Source: Gemmatimonadota bacterium (lineage in GTDB: Bacteria; Latescibacterota; UBA2968; UBA8231). From it: DNA of 64,000 nt. The translations under genes were made by a program, and so were the position numbers. The notes beneath the pieces were generated by a model. It did not search any database, was not told where the DNA came from, and was given only the letters and a program-made list of their open reading frames with translations. Shown here piece by piece: positions 25,303 through 34,983 of the stretch. The DNA is taken from positions 1 to 64,000 of the forward strand of contig JABJJN010000040.1 of assembly GCA_018660835.1 (NCBI GenBank), written 5' to 3'. The first letter of the stretch is position 1. The number at the start of each line of letters is the position of its first letter.

Positions 25303-25536
25303 ATGGCACCCGATGTAATCACGCTCACTGAACAGCATCAGCAATTACTGACTCGGTTGAGTGAGTTAGTCGAAGACCTCGACCCGGAGCGCCCCGAGAG
25401 CCTGCAGCGGATTTTCGGACTGGGGCTGATTGCCTTGACGATGCAGGTCACGAGCAAGGCTCGTTCTGAGGAAAAAGACGAATTGGTTGAAGAGCTCGGC
25501 GAGCTCGCCAAAGAGATGGTGGAGGCAGAGAAGTGA
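25303..25536 (+). CDS. Small acidic helical protein of unknown function, 77 aa
   Basis: Starts at ATG 25303 behind an excellent AAGGAG site (25290-25295). The 77 residues predict two or three amphipathic helices: 'LTEQHQQLLTRLSELVEDL', then a hydrophobic stretch 'IFGLGLIALTMQV', then a highly charged Glu/Lys helix to the end. It could be a small dimerising or coiled-coil protein. Its stop overlaps the start of the downstream SDR by one base (TGATG), so it lies in the same operon. I cannot name a family. Confidence 0.7.
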   Translation: MAPDVITLTEQHQQLLTRLSELVEDLDPERPESLQRIFGLGLIALTMQVTSKARSEEKDELVEELGELAKEMVEAEK

Positions 25537-26321
25537 TGGAGGAACTAACGACCAACACGCAGTCACTATTTCGCCTGGACAATCAGGTCGCTCTGGTTAC
25601 CGGTGGCAGCAAAGGCCTCGGCGAAGCGATGGCTCGGGCGCTGGCAGGTGCAGGAGCCAGTGTGGTGATCACCAGTCGCCACCAGGATGAGGCCCAGCAG
25701 GTTGCTGATCAGATTGCCGCCGACTGTGGACAGCGCGTCCTGGCATTCCAGGCCGACGCCGGAGACCGCAAACAGGCGGATGCATCCGTCGCCTTCGCGA
25801 TTGAACAACTTGGGCAGTTGGACATTCTCATCAACAATGCGGGGATCAATCTGCGCAAGCCCATCGTTGAAATGGAGGATGAGGACTGGCAAGCGGTCAT
25901 GGCGATCAACATCGATGGCCCGGTCTACTATTGCCGTGCCGCAGGCAGGCATATGCTCGAACGAGGATACGGACGAGTCATCAATATGGGATCGACGCTA
26001 TCGACAATTTCTATCCCGGGACGCGTCCCATACGCCTCCAGCAAGGGGGCCATCGTGCAACTGACCCGGACCCTCGCTCTCGAGTGGGCTGCGTCCGGTG
26101 TGACAGTGAATGCTATCTGTCCGGGGCCCTTCGCGACGCCAATTAACCAGCCTTTGCTCGATGACCCGGAGGCGACGGCGGCTATGGTCTCCAAGGTCCC
26201 ACTGGGACGATGGGGTGACCCGCGGGAACTGGCGACAGCGGCCCTTTATTTCGCCTCTCCGGCCTCCTCCTTTACCACGGGCTCGACCTTGCTGGTTGAC
26301 GGCGGCTATACGTCGCAGTAG
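25536..26321 (+). CDS. SDR-family NAD(P)-dependent oxidoreductase
   Basis: Classical short-chain dehydrogenase of 261 residues. The cofactor loop is TGGSKGLG, followed by 'LINNAGIN', the catalytic Ser in 'INMGSTLS', and Tyr-x3-Lys in 'VPYASSKGAIVQ'. The C-terminus 'GSTLLVDGGYTS' is the usual form. It resembles gluconate/2-deoxygluconate 5-dehydrogenase-type SDRs, but many sugars, sterols or acyl substrates are possible. The ATG at 25536 overlaps the small gene upstream by one base and has GGAGG 12 bases upstream. It closes the run that started with the heptose genes. Confidence 0.9.
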   Translation: MEELTTNTQSLFRLDNQVALVTGGSKGLGEAMARALAGAGASVVITSRHQDEAQQVADQIAADCGQRVLAFQADAGDRKQADASVAFAIEQLGQLDILINNAGINLRKPIVEMEDEDWQAVMAINIDGPVYYCRAAGRHMLERGYGRVINMGSTLSTISIPGRVPYASSKGAIVQLTRTLALEWAASGVTVNAICPGPFATPINQPLLDDPEATAAMVSKVPLGRWGDPRELATAALYFASPASSFTTGSTLLVDGGYTSQ

Positions 26322-26429
26322 CGACGAACTTTACAATCCCACGCCGGCCGCTATATTTGCCGCTCGACCTGAAAAATGAGCTCTTTTTCCATTGCAATGA
26401 CCCTTCATAGGACCTAGCCCAAATCCCCC

Positions 26430-27251
26430 ATGGCAGCCAGCTGGTCTCTCGTAACTGACGATCTCAAATCCCCGCACGGATTGGCCTTTGACGATGAGGA
26501 CGTCCTCTTTGTCGCAGAAGCCGAGCGTGGTCGTATCTGCCGTGTTGATGACGGGCGCGTCCATGCCTTCGCCGACACGGGCGGGAAGCCTCGCGGCATC
26601 GCCTTCGACGACTCCGGAGACCTCTTCGTCGCCGAGTCAGCGCGTCATCATCTGCTGCTGATCTCGGTAGATGAGGCTGTAGAGGTCTATGCCAACCAGT
26701 GCCGCGGCGAACGAATCGTTGCTCCTCAGGAGTTATGCTTTTCTCCTGAGGGAGACATTCTGTTTACCGATGGCGGCCGCGATGGCAAAACAGGCAGTGT
26801 CTACAGGGCTGATCTCGATGGCGAGGTAAATCGCCTGGCTTCCGGCCTGGCCAATCCCACGGGGATGGTCTGGTCGCAGGATGCGACCACCCTCTATGTC
26901 AGCGAGACGGGAGCACAGCGTGTCATCTCTCTCGAACTTGATGAGGCAGGTCAGAACATGGTCAACCAGCAGACGGTCGTCACCTTCGATTCAGGGGAAC
27001 CTGGGGCGCTGACCTTCGATAGCCAGGGCAACCTCTACGTCGCACTGCGTGGTGTCGGCCTCGTTCTGATTGACGATGCAGGAGACACACAGGAAACCAT
27101 GGAAGTCGGATCTGGCGAGCCGGCGGCTCTTGTCTTTGGCGGGTTGAACTATGACGAATTGTATGTGAGTGATGTCGGCAGTGGCAGCGTCTTCTGCAGC
27201 CAGCGCGAGAGCTCTGGCCAGCGGCCATTCGCAGGGCCACGCTCAGTCTGA
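26430..27251 (+). CDS. SMP-30/gluconolactonase-like beta-propeller protein
   Basis: A 273-residue protein with six propeller-like repeats, each containing a 'GLAFD..G.LFVAE' or 'LYVSE' strand pattern, as in the SMP-30/gluconolactonase/LRE family. 'NPTGMVWSQDATTLYVSETGAQRV' matches the family's Asn/Asp metal-binding region. No signal peptide is seen, so it is probably cytoplasmic. Sugar-lactone hydrolysis is the usual guess and would suit the neighbouring sugar-type SDR, but the family is broad. It follows a 108-base gap with no clear terminator. Confidence 0.85.
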   Translation: MAASWSLVTDDLKSPHGLAFDDEDVLFVAEAERGRICRVDDGRVHAFADTGGKPRGIAFDDSGDLFVAESARHHLLLISVDEAVEVYANQCRGERIVAPQELCFSPEGDILFTDGGRDGKTGSVYRADLDGEVNRLASGLANPTGMVWSQDATTLYVSETGAQRVISLELDEAGQNMVNQQTVVTFDSGEPGALTFDSQGNLYVALRGVGLVLIDDAGDTQETMEVGSGEPAALVFGGLNYDELYVSDVGSGSVFCSQRESSGQRPFAGPRSV

Positions 27252-27310
27252 CAACGCGTAGCTGGCCGCATCGTTGCACCGCAAATACAGCGACGCGGCA
27301 TGGCCCCTCG

Positions 27311-28117
27311 TCAGGATTGCCGCTTTGCTCGCCGATAGGCTGCAGCGAAGATCATCCTGAAAATGCGCGGCCAGTGTCGCTTCACACCGATCAACGATGC
27401 GACGAGGCGATCGGCGATATGGTGCCGGGCATTGCGCCGCATCGCGCTGCGGACCTCCGCCGCCGCTTGTGCAGATGATTTGGATGGCACGTAGCGGTAT
27501 CGTACCAGAGGCGTAGCGGCCTGCGCCGCGAATTCGGAACGCACAAGCCCGGGTTCGACGAGAACCACCTCGATTCCTCTCGGTTCCAGTTCGTAGGACA
27601 AGCTTTCTGCAAAGCCACTGACCCCCCACTTGCTGGCAGCATAGACGGCATGCTCGGGAGCAGGCAGGCGCCCGAGCACACTGGAGACAAACACAACCTG
27701 CCCTTTACCGCGGGCCAACATCTGCGGCACAAAGGCGTGCGTACAGGCGATGACACTGTCGAGGTTGATCGTCAGGACCTGACGGTGCGTCGACATGTCG
27801 ACCGCTTCGAACGCACCGTGGGCGCCGCGCCCGGCATTGTTCACCAACACATGTGGTGTGCCCAGGGCTTCGCTGATCCGGCCGGGTAACGACTCGATCG
27901 CTGCAGCGTCGGCCAGATCACAGGGAAATGCCTTTGCCACCCCTCCCGTAGCAATGATCTCTTGTTCCAATTCCAGCAGACGCTCCGCGCGGCGCGCAAT
28001 CAGGGCAACATGCGCCCCATCGGCGGCCAGTTTCCGTGCAAGCTCCCAGCCAATGCCACTGCTGGCACCGGTGATAGCCACGACCTGTGGATCTGCGTCC
28101 TGCCCGGTGCGGCTCAT
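27311..28117 (-). CDS. SDR-family oxidoreductase (DltE/YdfG-like)
   Basis: A 268-residue short-chain dehydrogenase with TGASSGIG cofactor loop, 'VLVNNAGRGAHG', catalytic Ser in 'FVSSVLGR' and Tyr-x3-Lys in 'AVYAASKWGVSGF'. The C-terminal 60 residues are basic with an amphipathic or hydrophobic segment ('WPRIFRMIFAAAY'), which suggests membrane association as in several acyl- or retinol-type SDRs. The start overlaps the stop of the 606-aa gene by 4 bases, so both are expressed together. Substrate unknown. Confidence 0.88.
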   Translation of the reverse strand: MSRTGQDADPQVVAITGASSGIGWELARKLAADGAHVALIARRAERLLELEQEIIATGGVAKAFPCDLADAAAIESLPGRISEALGTPHVLVNNAGRGAHGAFEAVDMSTHRQVLTINLDSVIACTHAFVPQMLARGKGQVVFVSSVLGRLPAPEHAVYAASKWGVSGFAESLSYELEPRGIEVVLVEPGLVRSEFAAQAATPLVRYRYVPSKSSAQAAAEVRSAMRRNARHHIADRLVASLIGVKRHWPRIFRMIFAAAYRRAKRQS

Positions 28118-29934
28118 TCCTTTTCGAGGGCCCAGCCCTCACGCCCCTTAATGACATAACGCTTGCTACCACGTCGACGCGCCGGCACAAGCTCGCCGGT
28201 CTCCGGGTCGCGCTGGGCGATCACGTGCCTGGAGGGATCGTCCGGATCGGGCATGATCTTTTGCGGTATCTGCCGCAATCGTCCGGCAACCCGCATGGGA
28301 ACTCGATGTATCTGCACGCCCATCTTCTCTTCCTCAGCACTGAGCCCATCTTCACCTTCTTCTTCCGACATCTGAGTCGTCGTCACAGTGACGCCACTCG
28401 CCTTGCGCTCGGCAACGATCTTCTGCTCTACCGCTTCGAGCATCTTCTGGCCCTGCTCCTGCATCGCTTGTGATTCTTCGCTACTCATATCGGGATACAA
28501 GCTCTTGAGGCGTGTATTGAGAAACTCCTGCGCCTGCGTCCTGGCATGTTCGATGTTGTCGCTGGAGCGGTAGAATTCTTCGATGATGAGATTCACTTTC
28601 AGCATGCGAATCTCTTTGCGAATCGGTGTGGGCTTGATCAATCGACCAAGCAGGACCGTCATCGTAATCATCGCCGCCGCCGGACGCGCCCGTTCGCGCT
28701 TGTCACCCGAGTGCAACACAGTTGCGATATCTTCAGGGGTTTGCTGTCGCAGTTGGTCGACGAATTCTGCCGTCACGGCAACGCGCTCGACCCGACCTTG
28801 ATCGCGTCGAACAATGTGGCTGTATGGCGGCAGACGAGCGCCGATCATGCGCACTTCTGCATCCTTCTTGTCCATCAGATCGATGAGCAATTTCAGCGTG
28901 TCAACGTCCTCAAAAAGAGCCATGACAATCTCGCCCAGTTTTCCTACTGCTTCGTCGTCAGCGTCGGCGTTGACAACCAGGCCGTTGTCGGCGAGAAACT
29001 TCAGCGCTGGATCGAAACGATCTTCAATCCGGCCCAGCGAGCGGAAGACCTGCATATACACGACCGCATAATCGAGGGCTTCCTTGACTCCCTTCTCGAT
29101 CCGATCCCGAGCCGTACCGGCCAGGACGCTATTGCGGATCTTGCTACCCTTCTGCTTGTCGACCTTGCCGTCGCGGATCGCCTCGTCGACGCGATGGGCC
29201 TTGCGCAACTTCTCGGCGTCCTCTTCAGTGATGCGGCCAAGCTTTACGTAGTTGTCAATGTTGGCAACGAGCTCACCCATCTGCGTCTTGCGCAGATCCC
29301 CGCGCTCCGCTTTCTGCTCTTGCTGTCTCTGCTCGACCTCTTCCTCATTCGGGTCGTCCACAGGATCCGTGAGCAGACCCGACAACACTTGACGGTGGTG
29401 TTCGTGATCTTCCGCTGCAGGTTCGGCCGCCACGGGCGCCGGCGTGGAGGCCTTGAGTTGTGCGAGTCGAGCCTCCGCATTTCGATGCGAGGGGTCCTGC
29501 TTGCCGCTGATCACATTCACAACGGAGCGCAGGCAATTGCGCTGATTCAGCTGCTTAACGTCCACCCCTAGCTGCGCCATCAACGCCGTCGCTTGCGGGC
29601 CTCTGACAAAATCTCGTATGGCCTGGTTGCCCTGCTCCTGAACCTCCGTGATCCCCCAGCCGGCCTTGCGCGCCTGACCCAGCACAGACTTGGCAATCCA
29701 GTTCTCCACACCGGGGGCCAGCAGGATGGCGGGATCCTGCTCGTTGGTTGTCTTCACCAGTTGCGCGAAGTGTTCACGTTGAGGCGCATCTGCCTCCATA
29801 CCCGTCAACTGCTGCTGAACGACAGCCAATGCATCCACAAAGTGCTGCGGCGTCAGCAGCACGTCCCCCGTGTTCAACTGATCAGCCAGAACACTGAGCA
29901 ACTGCTGATCGGTGACCGTACTGGACTCTGTCAC
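28114..29934 (-). CDS. Large helical protein of unknown function, 606 aa
   Basis: I do not recognise a family. The 606 residues are soluble, strongly charged and mostly helical, with no signal peptide, membrane span, ATP motif or metal-binding cysteines. Residues about 160-215 are Ala/Pro then Glu/Gln-rich linker; 215-300 form a Lys/Arg/Glu-rich helical block; the middle third carries Leu-rich helices ('LGEIVMALFEDVDTLKLLIDLMDKKD'); residues about 525-540 are an acidic run, and the last 60 residues are basic. The start codon lies at the edge of the AT-rich region shared with groES, transcribed in the opposite direction. A divergent promoter with chaperonin genes hints at stress-linked expression, but that is only context. 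Confidence 0.75.
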   Translation of the reverse strand: MTESSTVTDQQLLSVLADQLNTGDVLLTPQHFVDALAVVQQQLTGMEADAPQREHFAQLVKTTNEQDPAILLAPGVENWIAKSVLGQARKAGWGITEVQEQGNQAIRDFVRGPQATALMAQLGVDVKQLNQRNCLRSVVNVISGKQDPSHRNAEARLAQLKASTPAPVAAEPAAEDHEHHRQVLSGLLTDPVDDPNEEEVEQRQQEQKAERGDLRKTQMGELVANIDNYVKLGRITEEDAEKLRKAHRVDEAIRDGKVDKQKGSKIRNSVLAGTARDRIEKGVKEALDYAVVYMQVFRSLGRIEDRFDPALKFLADNGLVVNADADDEAVGKLGEIVMALFEDVDTLKLLIDLMDKKDAEVRMIGARLPPYSHIVRRDQGRVERVAVTAEFVDQLRQQTPEDIATVLHSGDKRERARPAAAMITMTVLLGRLIKPTPIRKEIRMLKVNLIIEEFYRSSDNIEHARTQAQEFLNTRLKSLYPDMSSEESQAMQEQGQKMLEAVEQKIVAERKASGVTVTTTQMSEEEGEDGLSAEEEKMGVQIHRVPMRVAGRLRQIPQKIMPDPDDPSRHVIAQRDPETGELVPARRRGSKRYVIKGREGWALEKE

Positions 29935-30314
29935 GACGTACTCCGCAAGCCGAGATCACTTCCAGACACACGGAGCATCAGAGGAGATCTGACTTTCCTC
30001 TTATGAGAAACTTGCACTTTATTGATTCTCCTTTTGGCAATTTTGCCTGAATATATTGATTTTATTGCGCTTACAGTCACCATGGTTGACCCATAAAAGA
30101 ATCTATGCCTAATATAATTCCCATTACGAGAATTTATCTGCGTCTGTCCAATCAACCAGATCGCCTCAACTATAATACAAACAGCTGGTTGTGACATTCA
30201 CGCACTGCTGGTACGGCCATTGCATTGCGTAAGCCGAATGACAGGTCTCTTTCAATTCACTCAAGTCTACTTGCAGTTCACTCATCTGTAAAAACTCATG
30301 TAAGGAGCTCCACC
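29935..30314. promoter_or_regulatory. AT-rich 380-base divergent control region (groES / 606-aa gene)
   Basis: A gene-free stretch, far richer in A and T than the coding DNA around it, between two divergent genes. It holds two TATAAT boxes (30113-30118 and 30171-30176) and a TTGACC hexamer at 30086. I looked for the CIRCE element (TTAGCACTC, nine bases, GAGTGCTAA) that HrcA binds and did not find it, nor a clear sigma-32-type promoter. Any heat control here therefore uses another signal. Confidence 0.7.
30086..30115 (+). promoter_or_regulatory. Candidate sigma-70-type promoter for groES-groEL
   Basis: TTGACC at 30086-30091, an 18-base spacer and TAATAT at 30110-30115, with an overlapping TATAAT at 30113. 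It would leave a leader of nearly 200 bases before groES. A second TATAAT at 30171 lacks a good -35 box. The assignment rests on motif and spacing only. Confidence 0.45.
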
Positions 30315-30611
30315 ATGGCGAAGTCGAAGATCCAGCCGCTGGCCGATCGCGTGCTGGTCAAGCGCGTCGACGAAGACGAAGAGCAGAGCATCGGGGGCAT
30401 CATCATCCCGGACACAGCCAAAGAGAAGCCACAAGAGGCTCTCGTTGTCGCTGTCGGCCCTGGTCGTACCGAAGATGGCAAGCGTGTCAGCCTTGACGTA
30501 AAGAAGGGCGACAAAGTTCTGATTGGTAAGTATTCCGGCACCGAGGTCAAGCTCGATGGCGAAGAGCATCTCATCCTCCGCGAGGAAGAAATCCTCGCTG
30601 TCATATCGTAA
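30315..30611 (+). CDS. groES: Co-chaperonin GroES
   Basis: The 10-kDa lid of the GroEL folding chamber, 98 residues, full length. It shows 'LADRVLVKR', the mobile-loop region '[15 protein letters not shown]', '[12 protein letters not shown]' and the closing '[10 protein letters not shown]'. ATG at 30315 has TAAGGAG at ideal spacing; the 30 codons upstream in the same frame are not family-like. groEL follows after 21 bases, the normal operon order. Confidence 0.98.
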   Translation: MAKSKIQPLADRVLVKRVDEDEEQSIGGIIIPDTAKEKPQEALVVAVGPGRTEDGKRVSLDVKKGDKVLIGKYSGTEVKLDGEEHLILREEEILAVIS

Positions 30612-32258
<1,647 letters not shown>

Positions 32259-32319
32259 TTGACCAACCGCTGGCGATCAATTAGTTGATCGTGCAGCCTC
32301 TATAAGAAACAGCATTGCC

Positions 32320-32360
32320 GAAGGGGTGGGACATCTGAATGTCCCACCCCTTCTCTTGTT
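32320..32360 (+). terminator. Rho-independent-type terminator after groEL
   Basis: A perfect 15-bp inverted repeat (32320-32334 and 32339-32353) with a CTGA loop, GC-rich in the stem and followed by a T-rich run (TTCTCTTGTTTC). It lies 62 bases after the groEL stop and also between groEL and the convergent fliN-like gene, so it may serve both strands, though T residues favour the + direction. Confidence 0.88.
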
Positions 32361-32394
32361 TCTGCGGTGATCTGTGACCGAAATCTGACAGGAG

Positions 32395-32670
32395 TCAGGG
32401 TCGCTCAGGCGTGGCCAGCATCTGCGTAATCTGCACACCATACGCGTCATCCACGATCACCAGACGGCCCCGGGCTACGACTTCGCCATTGACGCATAGA
32501 TCAATCGGTTCATCACGCTGATTCTGCAGCGTCACAAGACGATCAGCGGCGAGTTCGACAGCCTCCTCGAAGGTCAGCTCCGTGCGCCCGAGAATCGCGG
32601 TAATTCGCACCTTGACGTCACCGAGGCCGGCGACCAGGGCTGCTGAGGATGTAGGCGGTTCCTGCGCCAA
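32395..32670 (-). CDS. fliN: Short FliN/SpoA-domain flagellar switch-like protein
   Basis: A 91-residue protein that is almost entirely one SpoA (FliN C-terminal) domain: 'VKVRITAILGRTELTFEEAVELAAD', 'LCVNGEVVARGRLVIVDDAYGVQIT'. In flagella FliN forms the lower C-ring and binds export chaperones; in type III secretion the same domain is in SctQ. No other flagellar or secretion gene lies in the window, so which system it serves cannot be told from here. The start is TTG at 32670 with AGAAGG upstream; it is preceded by about 12 non-conserved residues. Transcribed toward groEL. Confidence 0.85.
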   Translation of the reverse strand: MAQEPPTSSAALVAGLGDVKVRITAILGRTELTFEEAVELAADRLVTLQNQRDEPIDLCVNGEVVARGRLVIVDDAYGVQITQMLATPERP

Positions 32671-32681
32671 GAATAACCTTC

Positions 32682-32735
32682 TGTGTCACATGCGACGATC
32701 ACGCCGCAATCTTGTGACAAGTAGATAGTGACACT
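32682..32735. promoter_or_regulatory. Three short palindromes with a GTGACA/TGTCAC core
   Basis: Between the divergent fliN-like and SelA-like genes lie TGTGTCACA (32682-32690), CTTGTGACAAG (32711-32721) and AGTGACACT (32727-32735), each a perfect palindrome about a central base. Their centres are 30 and 15 bases apart. The clustering and shared core suggest operator sites for a dimeric regulator. No regulator gene is adjacent. Confidence 0.45.
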
Positions 32736-32828
32736 ACCCTTGCCGGGCAGTGAGAGACTGTAATAACTGTGAAGAGACCGCTAACGTACTCTGGCCTGAC
32801 AAAATCTGTCAATCGAGGAAGCAACAAC

Positions 32829-33938
32829 ATGGCAACGATCTACGAACGTCTGGGCGTGCAAACCTTCATCAACGCCCGCGGTACGATCACCACGTTGGGT
32901 GGCTCTGTCATGCCGGCCGATGTCGTGGAGGCGATGGCCCAGGCATCCCGTCACTTTGTGCAGCTCGATGAGCTCCAGAAGAAGGCAGACGCGCGGATCT
33001 GTGAACTGACAGGTGCGCCAGGTGCCTTTATCTGTTCCGGTGCCGCCAGTGGCATGCTGTTGTCAGGTGCCGCCTGTCTGACCGGTAGCGACAACGATGC
33101 GATTGCGGCTCTTCCGGAGACGGCAGGTCGCCCCAATCAGTTCGTCATCAGCCTCGTCGACGCGCACTATTATGTCCATCAGGGATTTGCTGTGTCCGGT
33201 GGTGAGCTGGTACGGATTGGCTCCCGCGAAAGCGTGACCCCCAAAGACTATGCGGATGCCATCACCCAACAGACGGCGGCCGTCGTCTATTTTCTCGGAT
33301 CTCAACCAGACGATGAACTCGGCGAAATCGTCGAGATCGCCCACGCACGCAATGTGCCCGTCATCGTCGACGCGGCGGCCCAACTCCCGCCGCGATCCAA
33401 TCTCACGGATCTGGCGACGAAGGTCGGCGCGGATCTGGTCGTATTCAGCGGCGGCAAGGGACTCTTTGGTCCGCAGGCAAGCGGCTTAATACTGGGGAGA
33501 GCAGACCTGATTGAAGCGGCTCGCCTCAACAGTAGCCCCTTCTCAGGTATCGGCCGTGGTATGAAGGTTGGCAAAGAGGAGATCGCAGGCCTGCTGCGTG
33601 CCGTTGAACTGTTCTTTGAGCAGGATGAGGACGCCCTGATCGGCGAATGGGCGCGACGCTGTCGGTTGATCGGCGCCGTGGCAGAACAGATCGATGGCGT
33701 CGAGGCCGTATACCATGCACCGTTCAGCCATCGCTTTCCGCCAGCGAGTCCACTACTGGATCTCACCTTCTCCGCCACAGCAAAGCAGACGGCCGCTGCC
33801 GTGCGCCAGCAGTTGCAGGAAGGTGAGCCGTCGATTCTGTCCTCCGGCGGCGAGGAGTCGATCCGGTTCGGGCCGCAGACTCTGCAGGATGGTGAGGCTG
33901 AGATTATCGCGCAGCGATTGCAGGCGATTCTCTCCTAG
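32829..33938 (+). CDS. SelA-like PLP-dependent enzyme (fold-type I)
   Basis: A 369-residue PLP enzyme of the L-seryl-tRNA(Sec) selenium transferase-like group, which also includes D-glucosaminate-6-phosphate ammonia-lyase-like lyases. It starts 'YERLGVQTFINARGTITTLGGS', has the cofactor Asp181 ('VPVIVDAAAQLPP') and the Schiff-base Lys210 in 'FSGGKGLFGPQASG'. True SelA is about 460 residues and has an N-terminal domain for tRNA(Sec); that domain is missing, and no selB or selC is near. A sugar-acid or amino-acid lyase role is therefore more likely. The ATG at 32829 has GAGGAAG upstream. Confidence 0.85.
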   Translation: MATIYERLGVQTFINARGTITTLGGSVMPADVVEAMAQASRHFVQLDELQKKADARICELTGAPGAFICSGAASGMLLSGAACLTGSDNDAIAALPETAGRPNQFVISLVDAHYYVHQGFAVSGGELVRIGSRESVTPKDYADAITQQTAAVVYFLGSQPDDELGEIVEIAHARNVPVIVDAAAQLPPRSNLTDLATKVGADLVVFSGGKGLFGPQASGLILGRADLIEAARLNSSPFSGIGRGMKVGKEEIAGLLRAVELFFEQDEDALIGEWARRCRLIGAVAEQIDGVEAVYHAPFSHRFPPASPLLDLTFSATAKQTAAAVRQQLQEGEPSILSSGGEESIRFGPQTLQDGEAEIIAQRLQAILS

Positions 33939-33961
33939 TCATCCAGGATCAATGTCGTCCC

Positions 33962-34972
33962 CTACAATCGAACCTTGCGACCACGGCGTACGGACTCGAT
34001 CTCCTTGAGACACATCCGCAAGGAGTCCGTCGCACTGCGCGCTGAGAGGATCTTCGATTCTTTTCCTGCCTTGATGGCATCGACGGCCTCCTGTAACTCG
34101 CCAACGAAGCCATCGGTACCCGGCAACCGGGGATTCTTGCTCTTGCCATCCTTTGTCAGCAGCACCGGTGGCTGCCCCCAGGAGCTATTGAATTTCAGCG
34201 TTGCCTCTTCAAAGAACACATCGTATCCGTGCTCGAAGGGGCATCCCTGCTGTGACAACCAGCCGCCAGAGGCACTGATAGCCGATCCGGAGGCATAGTC
34301 ATAGTGGGTGTCGATATGTTCGACGATCCCGCCTCGTCGGATGAACCCTGAGGAAGTCACCGCCTTGGGCAGACCAAACAAATGCTGCACGAAGTCCGCG
34401 TCGTGAATATGCAGATCGATCGCCGGCCCCCCCGTGCGCGCCAATGCCTTCGGGTCCCACCAGCTTGGTTGTGAGATCACACGCTTGAACTGCGCCGCCT
34501 GTACCTTCCCGTGCTTCTTCCCTTCCACAAGGGATTTCACCAGTCGATACTCTGGAAAATAGCGCAGCACGTGCGCCACCATGAGGCGCCGCTTGTGCTT
34601 CTTCGCCATCGCCATCATGCGCTCGGCTTGCTTCAGATCCAGAGAAATCGGCTTCTCGACGAAGACATGCTTGCCTGCGGCAAGCGCTTTCATCGTCCAG
34701 TCGTAGTGCATTGTCGTCGGCAGACAGATGTCGACAAGATCCACATTTGGGTCTTCGAGCAAGGCCTCGACTTCGGCGTGAGCAGAGATCCCCTTCAAGT
34801 CCTGACGTCCACCACCCCCGCCAAAGTTTCCCTGCACTGCCCGCCAATCGCCGCGCAATTTCTTGGCGTCGCGTGTTGCGATGGCCGTCACCTTCGCGCC
34901 TTTGACTTTGTCGATGGCTTTGAAGTGCGTCACTCCCATGAAGCCCACGCCGACGATACCGATACGAACCAT
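33962..34972 (-). CDS. Gfo/Idh/MocA-family oxidoreductase
   Basis: A 336-residue NAD(P)-dependent oxidoreductase. It shows the Rossmann start 'RIGIVGVGFMGVTHFKAI' and the signature 'GKHVFVEKPISLDL' with the catalytic Lys; 'GGPAIDLHIHDADFVQHL' matches the substrate-side His/Asp motif. Members act on inositols, sugars and their nucleotides. A 13-residue Gly/Arg/Asp loop after residue 48 ('GNFGGGGGRQD') is an uncommon insert. AGGAGA lies upstream of the ATG. It follows folE by 11 bases on the same strand and is convergent with the SelA-like gene. Confidence 0.92.
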   Translation of the reverse strand: MVRIGIVGVGFMGVTHFKAIDKVKGAKVTAIATRDAKKLRGDWRAVQGNFGGGGGRQDLKGISAHAEVEALLEDPNVDLVDICLPTTMHYDWTMKALAAGKHVFVEKPISLDLKQAERMMAMAKKHKRRLMVAHVLRYFPEYRLVKSLVEGKKHGKVQAAQFKRVISQPSWWDPKALARTGGPAIDLHIHDADFVQHLFGLPKAVTSSGFIRRGGIVEHIDTHYDYASGSAISASGGWLSQQGCPFEHGYDVFFEEATLKFNSSWGQPPVLLTKDGKSKNPRLPGTDGFVGELQEAVDAIKAGKESKILSARSATDSLRMCLKEIESVRRGRKVRL

Positions 34973-34983
34973 GGATCAGTCTC

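Noticed and set aside
28546-29571. 341-codon open frame on the + strand opposite the 606-aa gene
   Set aside because: It lies wholly inside the minus-strand frame, has no ribosome site and shows no domain; the minus frame is longer, coupled to the SDR and starts at the promoter region. High GC makes such shadow frames common.
29935-30314. CIRCE/HrcA operator before groES
   Set aside because: I searched by eye for TTAGCACTC and its inverted partner in the whole gap and found neither.
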